From NCBI RefSeq assembly GCF_040813715.1, contig NZ_JBFOCH010000012.1: DNA of 64,000 nt; one strand, written 5' to 3'. The position numbers and the translations under genes are program-made. The stretch comes from Mesorhizobium_K marinum. GTDB lineage: Bacteria > Pseudomonadota > Alphaproteobacteria > Rhizobiales > Rhizobiaceae. This document shows, in pieces, positions 56,015 through 63,982 of the stretch (within the stretch, counting starts at the first letter, position 1; each line of letters starts with the position of its first letter). The notes under the pieces were generated by a model. It worked only from the letters and a program-made list of their open reading frames with translations, ran no database searches and was not told where the DNA came from.

Positions 56015-57418
56015 CTAGGCGGCGCGGCTCTCGCCGGCCAGTTCGTCCATGACGCTGCGGACGGCGCTTTCGGCGATCGAGAGGATTTCGTCGACCTCGC
56101 CCCTGGTGACCACGAGGGGCGGAGAGAAGCCGAGGATGTCGCCGTGCGGCATGGCGCGCGCGATCAGCCCCCGGTCGCGCGCCGCCTTCGAGATGCGCGC
56201 GCCGACCTTCTGTGAGGCGTCGAAACGCTTCTTCCGGTCGCGGTCGGCGACGAACTCGATCGCCCCCATCAGGCCGACGCCGCGCACCTCGCCGACGATC
56301 GGCAACTGCGCGAACCTCTCCTTCAGCTGCGCCTGGAAATACGCGCCGACCTCGCGGGCGTTGCCGGGCAGGTCCTCCTTCTCGACGATGTCGAGAACGG
56401 CGTTTGCCGCGGCCGCTCCGATCGGGTGGCCGGAATAGGTGTAGCCGTGCGAGAAGGCGCCCACCCGGTCCGCGCCGTCTTCCAGCACCCGGTAGACCTT
56501 TTCGCCGACGATCGAGGCCGACAGCGGGAAGTATGCCGAGGTCAGGCCCTTCGCGACGGTGATCAGGTCGGGCTCGATGCCGTAGTGCAGCGAGCCGAAC
56601 ATCGAGCCGGTGCGCCCGAACCCGGTGATGACCTCGTCGGCGATCAGCAGCACGTCATGCTTCTTGAGCACCGCCTGCGCGGCCGCCCAGTAGCCCTCGG
56701 GCGGCGGGGTGATGCCGCCGGTTCCCAGTACCGGTTCGGCAATGAAGGCGCCTACATTGTCCGGCCCGATCTTTTCGATCAGCCGGTCGAGTTCGGCCGC
56801 GCGTCGCGCCGAGAACTCGGTTTCGGTCTCGCCGGCCTCGGCCCCCCAGTAGTGGTGCGGCGCGCCGGTGTGCACGACCTGGGGCAGCGGCAGGTCCATG
56901 TGGTCGTGATAGAAGCTCATGCCGGTCATCGAGCCGGAAATCACGCTGCAGCCATGGTAGCCGCGCTCGCGCGAGATGATCGTCTTCTTGGTCGGCTTGC
57001 CGCGCAAATTGTTGTAGTACCAGACCAGCTTCGCGTTGGTCTCGTTGGCGTCCGAGCCGGACATGCCATAGAAGACCTTGCTCATCTTGCCGGGCGCCAT
57101 CCTCACCAGCCGGTCCGACAGGATCGCCAGCTGGTCGGTCGTGTGGGCCGCGTAGGAGTGGTAGTAGGCGAGGCGATAGGCCTGTCGCGCGATCGCCTCC
57201 GCCACCTCGGTTCGGCCGTATCCGATGTTGACGCAGTAGAGGCCCGCGAATCCGTCGATCAGCTGGTTCCCGCGGGCGTCCTGGATGCGGATTCCCTTGC
57301 CTGTCTCCACGATCGTGGGATCGCCCATCGCGCCCGTCGCGAAGTCCTTCAGGTGCGTGAAGGGGTGCAGGACCGAATTCCTGTCCTTGCTGGCGATGTC
57401 GCTGATGTCGATGCTCAT
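56015..57418 (-). CDS. class III omega-aminotransferase (omega-amino acid/polyamine:pyruvate type)
   Basis: This 467-residue PLP enzyme has the class III features YGMSGSDANETNAKLVWYYN, GYHGCSV, DEVITGFGRTG and the PLP lysine in LITVAKGLTSAYFPLSA. The length and the opening RNSVLHPFTHLKDF match beta-alanine, taurine or putrescine:pyruvate aminotransferases. It is transcribed divergently from an Lrp-type regulator and lies upstream of the aldehyde dehydrogenase gene, 154 bases apart, forming an amine-to-acid pathway pair. The amine substrate is not determined. Confidence 0.9.
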   Translation of the reverse strand: MSIDISDIASKDRNSVLHPFTHLKDFATGAMGDPTIVETGKGIRIQDARGNQLIDGFAGLYCVNIGYGRTEVAEAIARQAYRLAYYHSYAAHTTDQLAILSDRLVRMAPGKMSKVFYGMSGSDANETNAKLVWYYNNLRGKPTKKTIISRERGYHGCSVISGSMTGMSFYHDHMDLPLPQVVHTGAPHHYWGAEAGETETEFSARRAAELDRLIEKIGPDNVGAFIAEPVLGTGGITPPPEGYWAAAQAVLKKHDVLLIADEVITGFGRTGSMFGSLHYGIEPDLITVAKGLTSAYFPLSASIVGEKVYRVLEDGADRVGAFSHGYTYSGHPIGAAAANAVLDIVEKEDLPGNAREVGAYFQAQLKERFAQLPIVGEVRGVGLMGAIEFVADRDRKKRFDASQKVGARISKAARDRGLIARAMPHGDILGFSPPLVVTRGEVDEILSIAESAVRSVMDELAGESRAA

Positions 57419-57500
57419 TCGTTCCTACCCTTCAGTCTCTGGGGCCGCTATCGATCGGGCTTCCGGTCGTCGGCGCCAAGAATAGCGCAAGCGTTTGCCC

Positions 57501-57699
57501 GTTGACGGCGAAAATTGGGGCCAGTACGCAGATATCCTGCAAATTCACGGCTAGTGAGGCAGGAAACAGGCATGAAGAAGATCGATGCGGCGGATGCCGC
57601 GCTGCTCGACGCGCTCCAGGNGTCGCCGGTTGACGGCGAAAATCGGGACCAGTACGCAGATATCCTGCAAACTCTCAACCATTGAAGCAGGAAACAGGC
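57501..57699 (+). promoter_or_regulatory. divergent promoter region aminotransferase / Lrp-type regulator, with contig join
   Basis: An n at 57621 joins two versions of the same upstream region (57501-57620 and 57629-57748). They differ at about nine positions, mostly right before the ribosome site, yet share an unchanged block around GCAGATATCCTGC (57528-57540 and 57656-57668). The core CAG-ATATC-CTG resembles an Lrp/AsnC-type site. Autoregulation and control of the divergent aminotransferase are likely. Confidence 0.6.
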
Positions 57700-58179
57700 A
57701 TGAAGAAGATCGATGCGGCGGATGCCGCGCTGCTCGACGCGCTCCAGGCGAACAATCGCCTGACCTCGGAGGAACTGGCGGAGATGGTGCATCTTTCGCC
57801 CACCGCCTGCCAGCGGCGCTTGAAGCGCCTGCGCGCCGACGGGATCATCGAGGCCGACGTCTCGATCGTGTCGCCCAAGGCGCTTGGGCGATACGTCACC
57901 ATGATCGTGCTGGTCTCGCTGGAGCGCGAGCGCGCCGACATCGTCGACCGTTTCAAGAACGCGATCCGCAACACCCGCGAAGTGATGATCGGCTACTACG
58001 TGACGGGGGATGCTGACTTCATGCTCGTCGTGACCGCCAGGGACATGGAGGACTACGAGCAGTTCACGCGCCGCTTCTTCTACGAGAACCACGACATCAA
58101 GGGCTTCAAGACCATGGTGGTCATGGACCGCGTGAAGGCGGGCTTCGCCTTCCCGATCGAGATCGAACGCGAACCCTGA
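57700..58179 (+). CDS. Lrp/AsnC family transcriptional regulator
   Basis: This 159-residue protein has an N-terminal winged HTH (DAALLDALQANNRLTSEELAEMVHLSPTACQRRLKRL) and a C-terminal RAM/ACT-like ligand domain (MIVLVSLE ... VTGDADFMLVVTARDMEDYEQFTRRF). It binds amino acids and controls its divergent neighbour, here the aminotransferase operon. A first copy of the start lies at 57572 in the left contig end and is cut by the n; the complete gene starts at ATG 57700 after GCAGGAAACAGG. Confidence 0.93.
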   Translation: MKKIDAADAALLDALQANNRLTSEELAEMVHLSPTACQRRLKRLRADGIIEADVSIVSPKALGRYVTMIVLVSLERERADIVDRFKNAIRNTREVMIGYYVTGDADFMLVVTARDMEDYEQFTRRFFYENHDIKGFKTMVVMDRVKAGFAFPIEIEREP

Positions 58180-58198
58180 CACACCCGCCGGGCGCTGA

Positions 58199-58227
58199 TT
58201 GACAATATCCCCCCGGGGGGGATATCT
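58199..58227 (+). promoter_or_regulatory. promoter with embedded G/C-tract operator of the metal sensor
   Basis: TTGACA (58199-58204) and ATATCT (58222-58227) are separated by exactly 17 bases. The spacer and part of the -10 are filled by an ATAT-C6-G7-ATAT palindrome (58205-58225), the type of G-tract flanked inverted repeat bound by CsoR/RcnR/FrmR-family repressors. The inferred transcription start coincides with, or is one base from, the ATG at 58235, so the message may be leaderless. Confidence 0.8.
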
Positions 58228-58234
58228 GGCAGTC

Positions 58235-58510
58235 ATGACAGCCCACCGCCACGCCTCGCATCCCGCCATCGCAAGACGTCTCAAGCGCGCCGAGGGCCAC
58301 CTGCGCAGCGTCATAGAAATGATCGAGACCGGCCGGCCGTGCCTGGATATCGCCCAGCAGCTTCATGCGGTCGAGAAGGCGGTTTCCAACGCCAAGCGCA
58401 CGCTCATTCACGATCACCTGGATCATTGCCTGGACAGGACGGTCGGCGCCGTCGCTGCCGACACGCAGCGGTCCGTCGATGAATTCAAGGAAATCGCGAA
58501 ATACCTCTGA
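58235..58510 (+). CDS. CsoR/RcnR/InrS-family metal-sensing repressor
   Basis: This 91-residue all-helical DNA-binding protein has the DUF156 pattern IARRLKRAEGHLRSVIEMIE ... CLDIAQQLHAVEKAVSNAKRTLIHDHLDHC. The metal ligands of CsoR are present at the same numbering (Cys36, His61, Cys65), and extra His residues (4, 6, 9, 64) could complete a Ni- or Co-type site. Metal binding releases the operator. The start is placed after the promoter; the longer frame from 58199 would translate the operator. The stop overlaps the MFS start (TGATG), so the sensor and exporter form one operon. Confidence 0.9.
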   Translation: MTAHRHASHPAIARRLKRAEGHLRSVIEMIETGRPCLDIAQQLHAVEKAVSNAKRTLIHDHLDHCLDRTVGAVAADTQRSVDEFKEIAKYL

Positions 58511-59817
58511 TGCTGGCTGTCCTTTCGAACCGCGTTTATCGCCGCCTGTTTCAGGCGCAGCTTGTCGCCCTGGTCGGGACCGGTCTGCTGACCGTCGCGC
58601 TCGGGCTCCTCGCCTTCGAACTGGCGGGCGACGATGCGGGCGCCGTGCTCGGCACGGCGCTCGGCATCAAGATGATCGCCAATGTCGTCGTGGCGCCGAT
58701 CGCCTCCGCCTTCACAGAGCGCGTCCCGCGCAGGGCGATGCTCGTGGCGCTGGATGTGGTGCGCGCGTGCATCGCGCTCTTCCTGCCTTTCGTCACCGAG
58801 GTCTGGCAGGTCTATGTGCTGATTTTCGCGCTGCAGTCGGCGTCTGCCGGCTTCACGCCGACCTTCCAGGCGACCATCCCGGACATCCTCCCGGACGAGC
58901 GCGAGTATACCCGGGCTCTGTCGCTTTCGCGGCTCGCCTACGACCTCGAAAGCGTCGTCAGCCCGATGCTGGCGGCTGTCCTTCTGACGCTGATTTCGTT
59001 CCACAGCCTGTTTGCCGGAACCGTGTTCGGCTTCCTCGCCTCGGCCGCGCTCGTCATGTCGGTCACGTTGCCGAGCCCGAAGCCGGCCGAGCCGCGCGGT
59101 ATCCTCGACCGGACGACGAGGGGCATCCGCATCTACCTCGCCACGCCGCGTCTCAGGGGCCTGCTGGCGATCAACCTGGCAGTCGCCAGCGGCGGCGCTC
59201 TCGTCTTCGTGAACACGGTCGTCTACGTTCAGTCCGTGTTCGGCCTCGACCAGCGCTCGACCGCGCTTGGGCTGGCGGCCTTCGGCGCGGGCTCGATGCT
59301 GGCGGCGCTGGCGCTGCCCCGCCTGCTGGACGCGCTTCCCGATCGCAAGGTGATGCTGGGCGGAGTGGGCCTGCTGGCTGTCGCGACGCTGTCGTCGTCG
59401 GTTCTCGCCTCCTACGCCTGGCTCCTGCCGCTCTGGTTCGTCCTCGGCGTCGGCTATTCGACGGCGCTGACGCCGTCCGGACGCCTGCTGCGCCGTTCGG
59501 CGAACCCGGAGGATCGCCCGTCGCTCTTCGCAGCCCAGTTCGCGCTTTCCCACGCCTGCTGGCTGGTCGCCTATCCGCTGGCGGGCTGGGCCGGCGCCAC
59601 GTTCGGGCTTGCGGTCGCCTCCGTCGTTCTGTCCGTCCTCGCGGCCGCCGCCATCGCCATCGCGTTCGCAGTCTGGCCTGAAGGCGATCCAGACGCGCTC
59701 GAGCATAGCCACGACGACCTGCCCGCCGATCATCCTCACCTGGCCGAGGGCGCCCGCCGCCACGCGCATGCGTTTGTCATCGACGACCTGCATCCCGCAT
59801 GGCCCGCACGGGCATAG
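58510..59817 (+). CDS. MFS exporter with histidine-rich C-terminal tail, likely nickel/cobalt or copper efflux
   Basis: This 435-residue major-facilitator protein has about twelve helices (first: VYRRLFQAQLVALVGTGLL) and ends in a cytoplasmic tail with several His pairs (EHSHDDLPADHPH, RRHAHAFVIDD). His-rich tails are typical of nickel exporters such as NreB/NrsD, and the pair with a CsoR/InrS-type sensor strengthens a metal efflux role. Overlap with the sensor gene by one base means obligatory co-expression. Metal identity is open. Confidence 0.85.
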   Translation: MLAVLSNRVYRRLFQAQLVALVGTGLLTVALGLLAFELAGDDAGAVLGTALGIKMIANVVVAPIASAFTERVPRRAMLVALDVVRACIALFLPFVTEVWQVYVLIFALQSASAGFTPTFQATIPDILPDEREYTRALSLSRLAYDLESVVSPMLAAVLLTLISFHSLFAGTVFGFLASAALVMSVTLPSPKPAEPRGILDRTTRGIRIYLATPRLRGLLAINLAVASGGALVFVNTVVYVQSVFGLDQRSTALGLAAFGAGSMLAALALPRLLDALPDRKVMLGGVGLLAVATLSSSVLASYAWLLPLWFVLGVGYSTALTPSGRLLRRSANPEDRPSLFAAQFALSHACWLVAYPLAGWAGATFGLAVASVVLSVLAAAAIAIAFAVWPEGDPDALEHSHDDLPADHPHLAEGARRHAHAFVIDDLHPAWPARA

Positions 59818-59859
59818 GCCGAGAGGCGGAGGCGGGCAACTGACCTGTCGCCGGGCCGG

Positions 59860-60666
59860 CTAGAAGTTGTAGCTCAGTCCGAGCATGGGGCCGGTCATCG
59901 TCACGTCCCAGGTGAAGTCGTCCTTGTCGTAGCTGGTGTGCGCCGCGCGCCAGCCCGCATAGGCCTCGACCCCGTTCGACCACGAATACCCGACGAGGCC
60001 GGACAGGTCGTAGAGATAGTCGGAGCCGCCCAGCGCGCCGCCGAGCGCCTGGCCCTTTACGTACCAGTGGTCGGCAAAGTCGTATCGGCCGCGAATACCG
60101 AGGACGGGGTCGAACCAGTCGTCGCCGCCGCTTGCCGCCGCCGGGATCGGCCCCACCGTGAGGTCGAGATCGATGTTGACCTTGGTATAGCGAACGCCCG
60201 CGACAATGTCGGCGTAGGCCTTGGCGCTCTCGAAAGCCCGGTAGTTGCCGGTCAGCGTCGCCATGGTCAGCGAAAAGCCGAGGTCGGCGCTGCCGGTGAG
60301 GATGCGGTTGCCGAAATCCCGCGTCCCGCTCACGCTGAAGTGGACGATGTCGTAGCCCAGGCCATAGCGTCCGCTGCGCCATTCGCCCGATCCCATGTAG
60401 TAGCCGTCCAGCGCCCGCAGGAACGGTCCGAGGTTGTCCAGGATATCCAGGGTGGTGACGTCGATATGCGCGTCGTTGCCGAACACCGACACATCGCCCT
60501 TGAAGCCCGGTATCCAGCCGTAGATGGGGTCGATCGAAAACGTCCAGCCGGAGGCAAACCGCGCCTCCGTCGGAGCCGGCTGGGATGCCGGCAGGTCGGC
60601 CGCGACGGCCGCGTCGGGCGCGACGAGCAAGCCTATGAAATACAGCGTCCTTGCAAGACGGGACAT
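59860..60666 (-). CDS. predicted outer membrane beta-barrel protein
   Basis: This 268-residue protein has a signal peptide (TLYFIGLLVAPDAAVAA) and a strand-rich body: FSIDPIYGWIPGFKGDVSVFG, VTTLDILDNLGPFLRALDGYY, DIVAGVRYTKVNIDLDL, WYVKGQALGGALGG, ending MLGLSYNF with a C-terminal Phe. It resembles a family of outer-membrane proteins of unknown role (large adhesin/OmpA-barrel-like). ATG 60666 is used; GTG 60678 is an alternative. Its start faces the copper-type promoter of the ATPase gene. Confidence 0.75.
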   Translation of the reverse strand: MSRLARTLYFIGLLVAPDAAVAADLPASQPAPTEARFASGWTFSIDPIYGWIPGFKGDVSVFGNDAHIDVTTLDILDNLGPFLRALDGYYMGSGEWRSGRYGLGYDIVHFSVSGTRDFGNRILTGSADLGFSLTMATLTGNYRAFESAKAYADIVAGVRYTKVNIDLDLTVGPIPAAASGGDDWFDPVLGIRGRYDFADHWYVKGQALGGALGGSDYLYDLSGLVGYSWSNGVEAYAGWRAAHTSYDKDDFTWDVTMTGPMLGLSYNF

Positions 60667-60773
60667 GGCCTTGGACACCCTGTGATCGCCGGAGCTTAGC
60701 AGCAATCGCCGGCTCGCGACATGCCGGATATCGGCGTTGGGGCGCGACCGAATAGGAGAGCTTCGCGACGCCC

Positions 60774-60804
60774 TTGACCTTCCAGTTGCTGGAAGTGCGA
60801 TCAA
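60774..60804 (+). promoter_or_regulatory. CueR/HmrR-type promoter of the copper ATPase
   Basis: TTGACC (60774-60779) is followed by a dyad CTTCCAG-TTG-CTGGAAG (60779-60795) that fills an elongated 19-base spacer before a -10 near 60799-60804. Overlong spacers with such a dyad are the mark of MerR-family activators, and the sequence TTGACCTTCC...TTGCTGGAAG is nearly that of the E. coli copA promoter. No merR-type gene is in the window. Confidence 0.82.
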
Positions 60805-60811
60805 TGGGTTG

Positions 60812-61102
60812 TCTGAAAACGGAAGGAGCCGGCACATGTCCTCTCACGAGCACCATGCCCACGGCGTTTCGCCGGCGCACCCTGCAGGCGCGACGGTCCG
60901 CGATCCGGTTTGCGGCATGAGCGTCGATCCGGTCGCCGGCAAGCCGACCGCCGTGNNNTCTGAAAACGGAAGGAGCCGGCACATGTCCTCTCACGAGCAC
61001 CATGCCCACGGCGTTTCGCCGGCGCACCCTGCAGGCGCGACGGTCCGCGATCCGGTTTGCGGCATGAGCGTCGATCCGGTCGCCGGCAAGCCGACCGCCG
61101 TG
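60812..61102. other. scaffold join: NNN (60956-60958) with identical 144-base flanks
   Basis: Bases 60812-60955 are identical to 60959-61102. The 147-base offset keeps the frame and makes the N-terminal YHS region appear twice. Confidence 0.9.
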
Positions 61103-63331
61103 CACGGCGGCCATCGTTTTCATTTCTGCTCCGAGGGTTGTCGCTCGAAATTCGTCGCCGATCCCGGGCGCTATGCGAGCGAAATGCCTCGGCCGGCGGC
61201 GATGCCAGCGGGCACGAAATATACCTGCCCGATGCATCCCCAGATCGTGCGCGACGAGCCGGGAGCCTGCCCGATCTGCGGCATGGCGCTCGAGCCGATG
61301 GGCGTGCCTACCGGCGACGAAGGCCCGAACCCGGAACTGGTCGATTTCACCCGAAGGTTCGTGGTTTCGGCGGCGCTGTCCGTGCCGCTGCTCGTCATCG
61401 CCATGGGGCCGATGCTCGGCCTGCCGGTGCGCGACTGGATCGGCGAACCACTTGCCACCTGGGTGGAACTGGCGCTCGCAACGCCGGTCGTGCTCTGGGC
61501 GGCGAAGCCGTTCTTCGAGCGCGGGTACCAGTCGATCGTCAATCGTAGCCCGAACATGTGGACGCTCATCTCCATCGGCGTCGGCACGGCCTATCTCTAC
61601 AGTCTGGTCGCGACGCTGTTCCCCGACCTCTTCCCCCACCAGTTCAGGGACCATGGCGGGTCGGTTCCCGTCTATTTCGAGGCGGCGGCTGTCATCGTGG
61701 CGCTCGTCTTCCTCGGCCAGGTGCTCGAACTGCGCGCCCGCGAGCGTACCGGTTCCGCAATCCGCGCGCTCCTCGACCTTGCGCCCAAAACCGCGCGCCG
61801 GATCGCCGACGACGGAACCGAACAGGACGTTCCGCTCGACGAGGTCAGCCAGGGCGACCGGCTGCGCGTGCGGCCGGGCGACAGCGTGCCGGTCGACGGC
61901 CTGGTGGTCGAGGGGCGCTCTTCGGTCGATGAATCGATGATTACCGGCGAACCGGTGCCGGTCGAGAAGTCCGACGGCGACAAGGTGACCGGCGGCACGC
62001 TGAACCGCAACGGCACCCTGGTCATCCGCGCCGAGCGTGTCGGCGCCGAGACGATGCTGTCGCAGATCGTCGAGATGGTGGCGAAGGCGCAGCGCTCGCG
62101 TGCGCCCATCCAGGGTCTTGCCGACCGCGTTTCCTACTATTTCGTGCCGGCCGTGGTGCTTGTCGCCATCGTCGCCTTCGTTGTCTGGGGCCTGTTCGGG
62201 CCCGAGCCCAGCATGATCTTCGCGATCGTCTCGGCGGTCTCCGTGCTCATCATCGCCTGTCCCTGCGCGCTCGGCCTCGCGACGCCGATGTCGATCATGA
62301 CCGCGACCGGCCGCGGCGCGCAGGCTGGCGTGCTGATCAAGGATGCCGAGGCGCTGGAACGTTTCGCGGCGGTCGACACGCTGATCGTCGACAAGACCGG
62401 CACGCTGACCGAAGGCCGTCCGCGCCTGACCGACGTCGTGCCGGCCGATGGTTTTGATGACAACCGGCTGCTGTCGCTCGCCGCGTCGCTGGAGCGCGGC
62501 TCGGAGCATCCGCTGGCCGAGGCGATCGTCGAGGGCGCACGGGAACGCGACGCCGCCATGCAGGATGCGAGCGGTTTCGAGGCGGTCACGGGCAAGGGCG
62601 TGTCCGGAACGGTCGGCGGGGCGACCGTCGCGCTCGGCAATGCCGCCATGATGGCCGATCTCGGCGTCGCCATCGACGCGCTTGCCCCCAACGCCGATGC
62701 GATGCGGTCGGAGGGCAAGACCGCCATGTTCGTCGCCGTCGACGGGCGGCCGGCCGGCTTCGTCGCGGTCGCCGATCCGGTGAAGGCGACCACCGCCGAG
62801 GCGATCCGCGCCCTTCACGGCAAGGGGCTTCGCGTAATCATGGCGACCGGCGACAACGAACGCACCGCGCGCGCCGTCGCGGCCAGCCTCGGCATCGACG
62901 AGGTACGCGCCGACATGCTGCCGGACGGCAAGCAGCGCCTCATCGAGGAACTGCGCGCCGCCGGTGCGAAGGTCGCCATGGCCGGCGACGGCGTCAACGA
63001 TGCCCCGGCGCTTGCCGCCGCGGATGTCGGCATCGCCATGGGAACCGGCGCGGACGTCGCCGTCGAGAGCGCCGGCATCACGCTTGTGAAGGGCGACCTG
63101 AACGGCATCGTGCGGGCGCGCGCGCTTTCGCAGGCGGCGATCCGCAACATCAAGCAGAACCTCTTCTTCGCCTTCGTCTACAATGCGCTTGGCGTGCCGG
63201 TCGCGGCCGGCGTGCTTTACCCCGTGTTCGGAACGCTGCTCTCGCCGATGATCGCGGCGGCGGCCATGAGCCTGTCGTCGGTGTCCGTCATCGCCAACGC
63301 GCTGAGGCTGCGCACCGTGCGTCTTGATTGA
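60836..63331 (+). CDS. heavy-metal translocating P1B-type ATPase, Cu+ exporting, with YHS and heavy-metal-binding domains
   Basis: An NNN (60956-60958) repeats the promoter-proximal 144 bases; the true protein has 782 residues starting SSHEHHAHGVSP. Domains: His-rich tip, YHS domain (DPVCGMSVDP ... CSEGC, about 21-60), heavy-metal-binding domain (YTCPMHPQI ... CPICGMALEP, about 79-105), then eight-helix P1B core. Cys426-Pro-Cys428 lies in the ion channel, Asp470 in DKTGT is phosphorylated, SEHPLAEAI and GDGVNDAPAL are present. No classical HMA domain is found. A CueR-type promoter precedes it and a DUF411 protein gene follows. ATG 60836 and 60983 are the two copies of one start. Confidence 0.94.
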   Translation: MSSHEHHAHGVSPAHPAGATVRDPVCGMSVDPVAGKPTAVXSENGRSRHMSSHEHHAHGVSPAHPAGATVRDPVCGMSVDPVAGKPTAVHGGHRFHFCSEGCRSKFVADPGRYASEMPRPAAMPAGTKYTCPMHPQIVRDEPGACPICGMALEPMGVPTGDEGPNPELVDFTRRFVVSAALSVPLLVIAMGPMLGLPVRDWIGEPLATWVELALATPVVLWAAKPFFERGYQSIVNRSPNMWTLISIGVGTAYLYSLVATLFPDLFPHQFRDHGGSVPVYFEAAAVIVALVFLGQVLELRARERTGSAIRALLDLAPKTARRIADDGTEQDVPLDEVSQGDRLRVRPGDSVPVDGLVVEGRSSVDESMITGEPVPVEKSDGDKVTGGTLNRNGTLVIRAERVGAETMLSQIVEMVAKAQRSRAPIQGLADRVSYYFVPAVVLVAIVAFVVWGLFGPEPSMIFAIVSAVSVLIIACPCALGLATPMSIMTATGRGAQAGVLIKDAEALERFAAVDTLIVDKTGTLTEGRPRLTDVVPADGFDDNRLLSLAASLERGSEHPLAEAIVEGARERDAAMQDASGFEAVTGKGVSGTVGGATVALGNAAMMADLGVAIDALAPNADAMRSEGKTAMFVAVDGRPAGFVAVADPVKATTAEAIRALHGKGLRVIMATGDNERTARAVAASLGIDEVRADMLPDGKQRLIEELRAAGAKVAMAGDGVNDAPALAAADVGIAMGTGADVAVESAGITLVKGDLNGIVRARALSQAAIRNIKQNLFFAFVYNALGVPVAAGVLYPVFGTLLSPMIAAAAMSLSSVSVIANALRLRTVRLD

Positions 63332-63400
63332 GACGCCGGGAACCCGACACAGGATCGACAGACACTGGCCTATGGCAATCCAATGGATAGGAGACCGGTC

Positions 63401-63982
63401 ATGACGAAATGCAGGAAGCTGGTTCGCGCGCTTGCCGTCGCGTCGTTTGCGCTGGCCTCCCAGGCTGCCTGGGCGCAGTCGCTGGAGGTGCTGAAGTCGG
63501 CAAGCTGCGGCTGCTGCACGGCCTGGGGCAGCCACATGCGCGAGGCCGGTTTCANNNNNNNNNTCGCGTCGTTTGCGCTGGCCTCCCAGGCTGCCTGGGC
63601 GCAGTCGCTGGAGGTGCTGAAGTCGGCAAGCTGCGGCTGCTGCACGGCCTGGGGCAGCCACATGCGCGAGGCCGGTTTCACGGTCGCCGAGATCGACCTG
63701 TCGGCCGCCGCGCTCGACGCGGCGAAGGCCGAAGCCGGGCTGAAGCCCGGCCAGACGTCCTGCCACACCGCGAGGATCGATGGCTATGTGGTCGAGGGGC
63801 ATGTTCCCGCACGCGAAGTGCGCCGGCTGCTCGCCGAGCGACCCGACGCCATCGGGCTCACGGTTCCCGACATGCCCTACGGATCGCCGGGCATGGGCGA
63901 GGCCGGCGCCGACGCGGATCCCTACGACGTGCTGCTCGTCAGGCGGGACGGCACGACCGAGGTCTATGCCAGCTACCGGTAG
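63401..63982 (+). CDS. DUF411 domain exported protein, copper-linked, with internal contig join
   Basis: After removing a 126-base in-frame duplication around the 9-N gap (63555-63563) the protein has 151 residues. It has a signal peptide (LVRALAVASFALASQAAWAQ), the metal-binding Cys cluster SASCGCCTAWGSHM, and DUF411 segments GQTSCHTARIDGYVVEGHVPA and GLTVPDMPYGSPGM. DUF411 proteins occur with copper resistance genes and probably bind Cu in the periplasm. TAGGAG precedes the ATG. Location 70 bases after the Cu-ATPase suggests co-transcription. Confidence 0.9.
   Translation: MTKCRKLVRALAVASFALASQAAWAQSLEVLKSASCGCCTAWGSHMREAGFXXXXASFALASQAAWAQSLEVLKSASCGCCTAWGSHMREAGFTVAEIDLSAAALDAAKAEAGLKPGQTSCHTARIDGYVVEGHVPAREVRRLLAERPDAIGLTVPDMPYGSPGMGEAGADADPYDVLLVRRDGTTEVYASYR
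63438..63680. other. scaffold join: nine N (63555-63563) with identical 117-base flanks
   Basis: Bases 63438-63554 are identical to 63564-63680. Confidence 0.9.

Noticed and set aside
60812..61102. Tandem duplication of the YHS domain in the copper ATPase
   Set aside because: The two copies are identical and separated by NNN; the upstream promoter-proximal sequence is duplicated as well.
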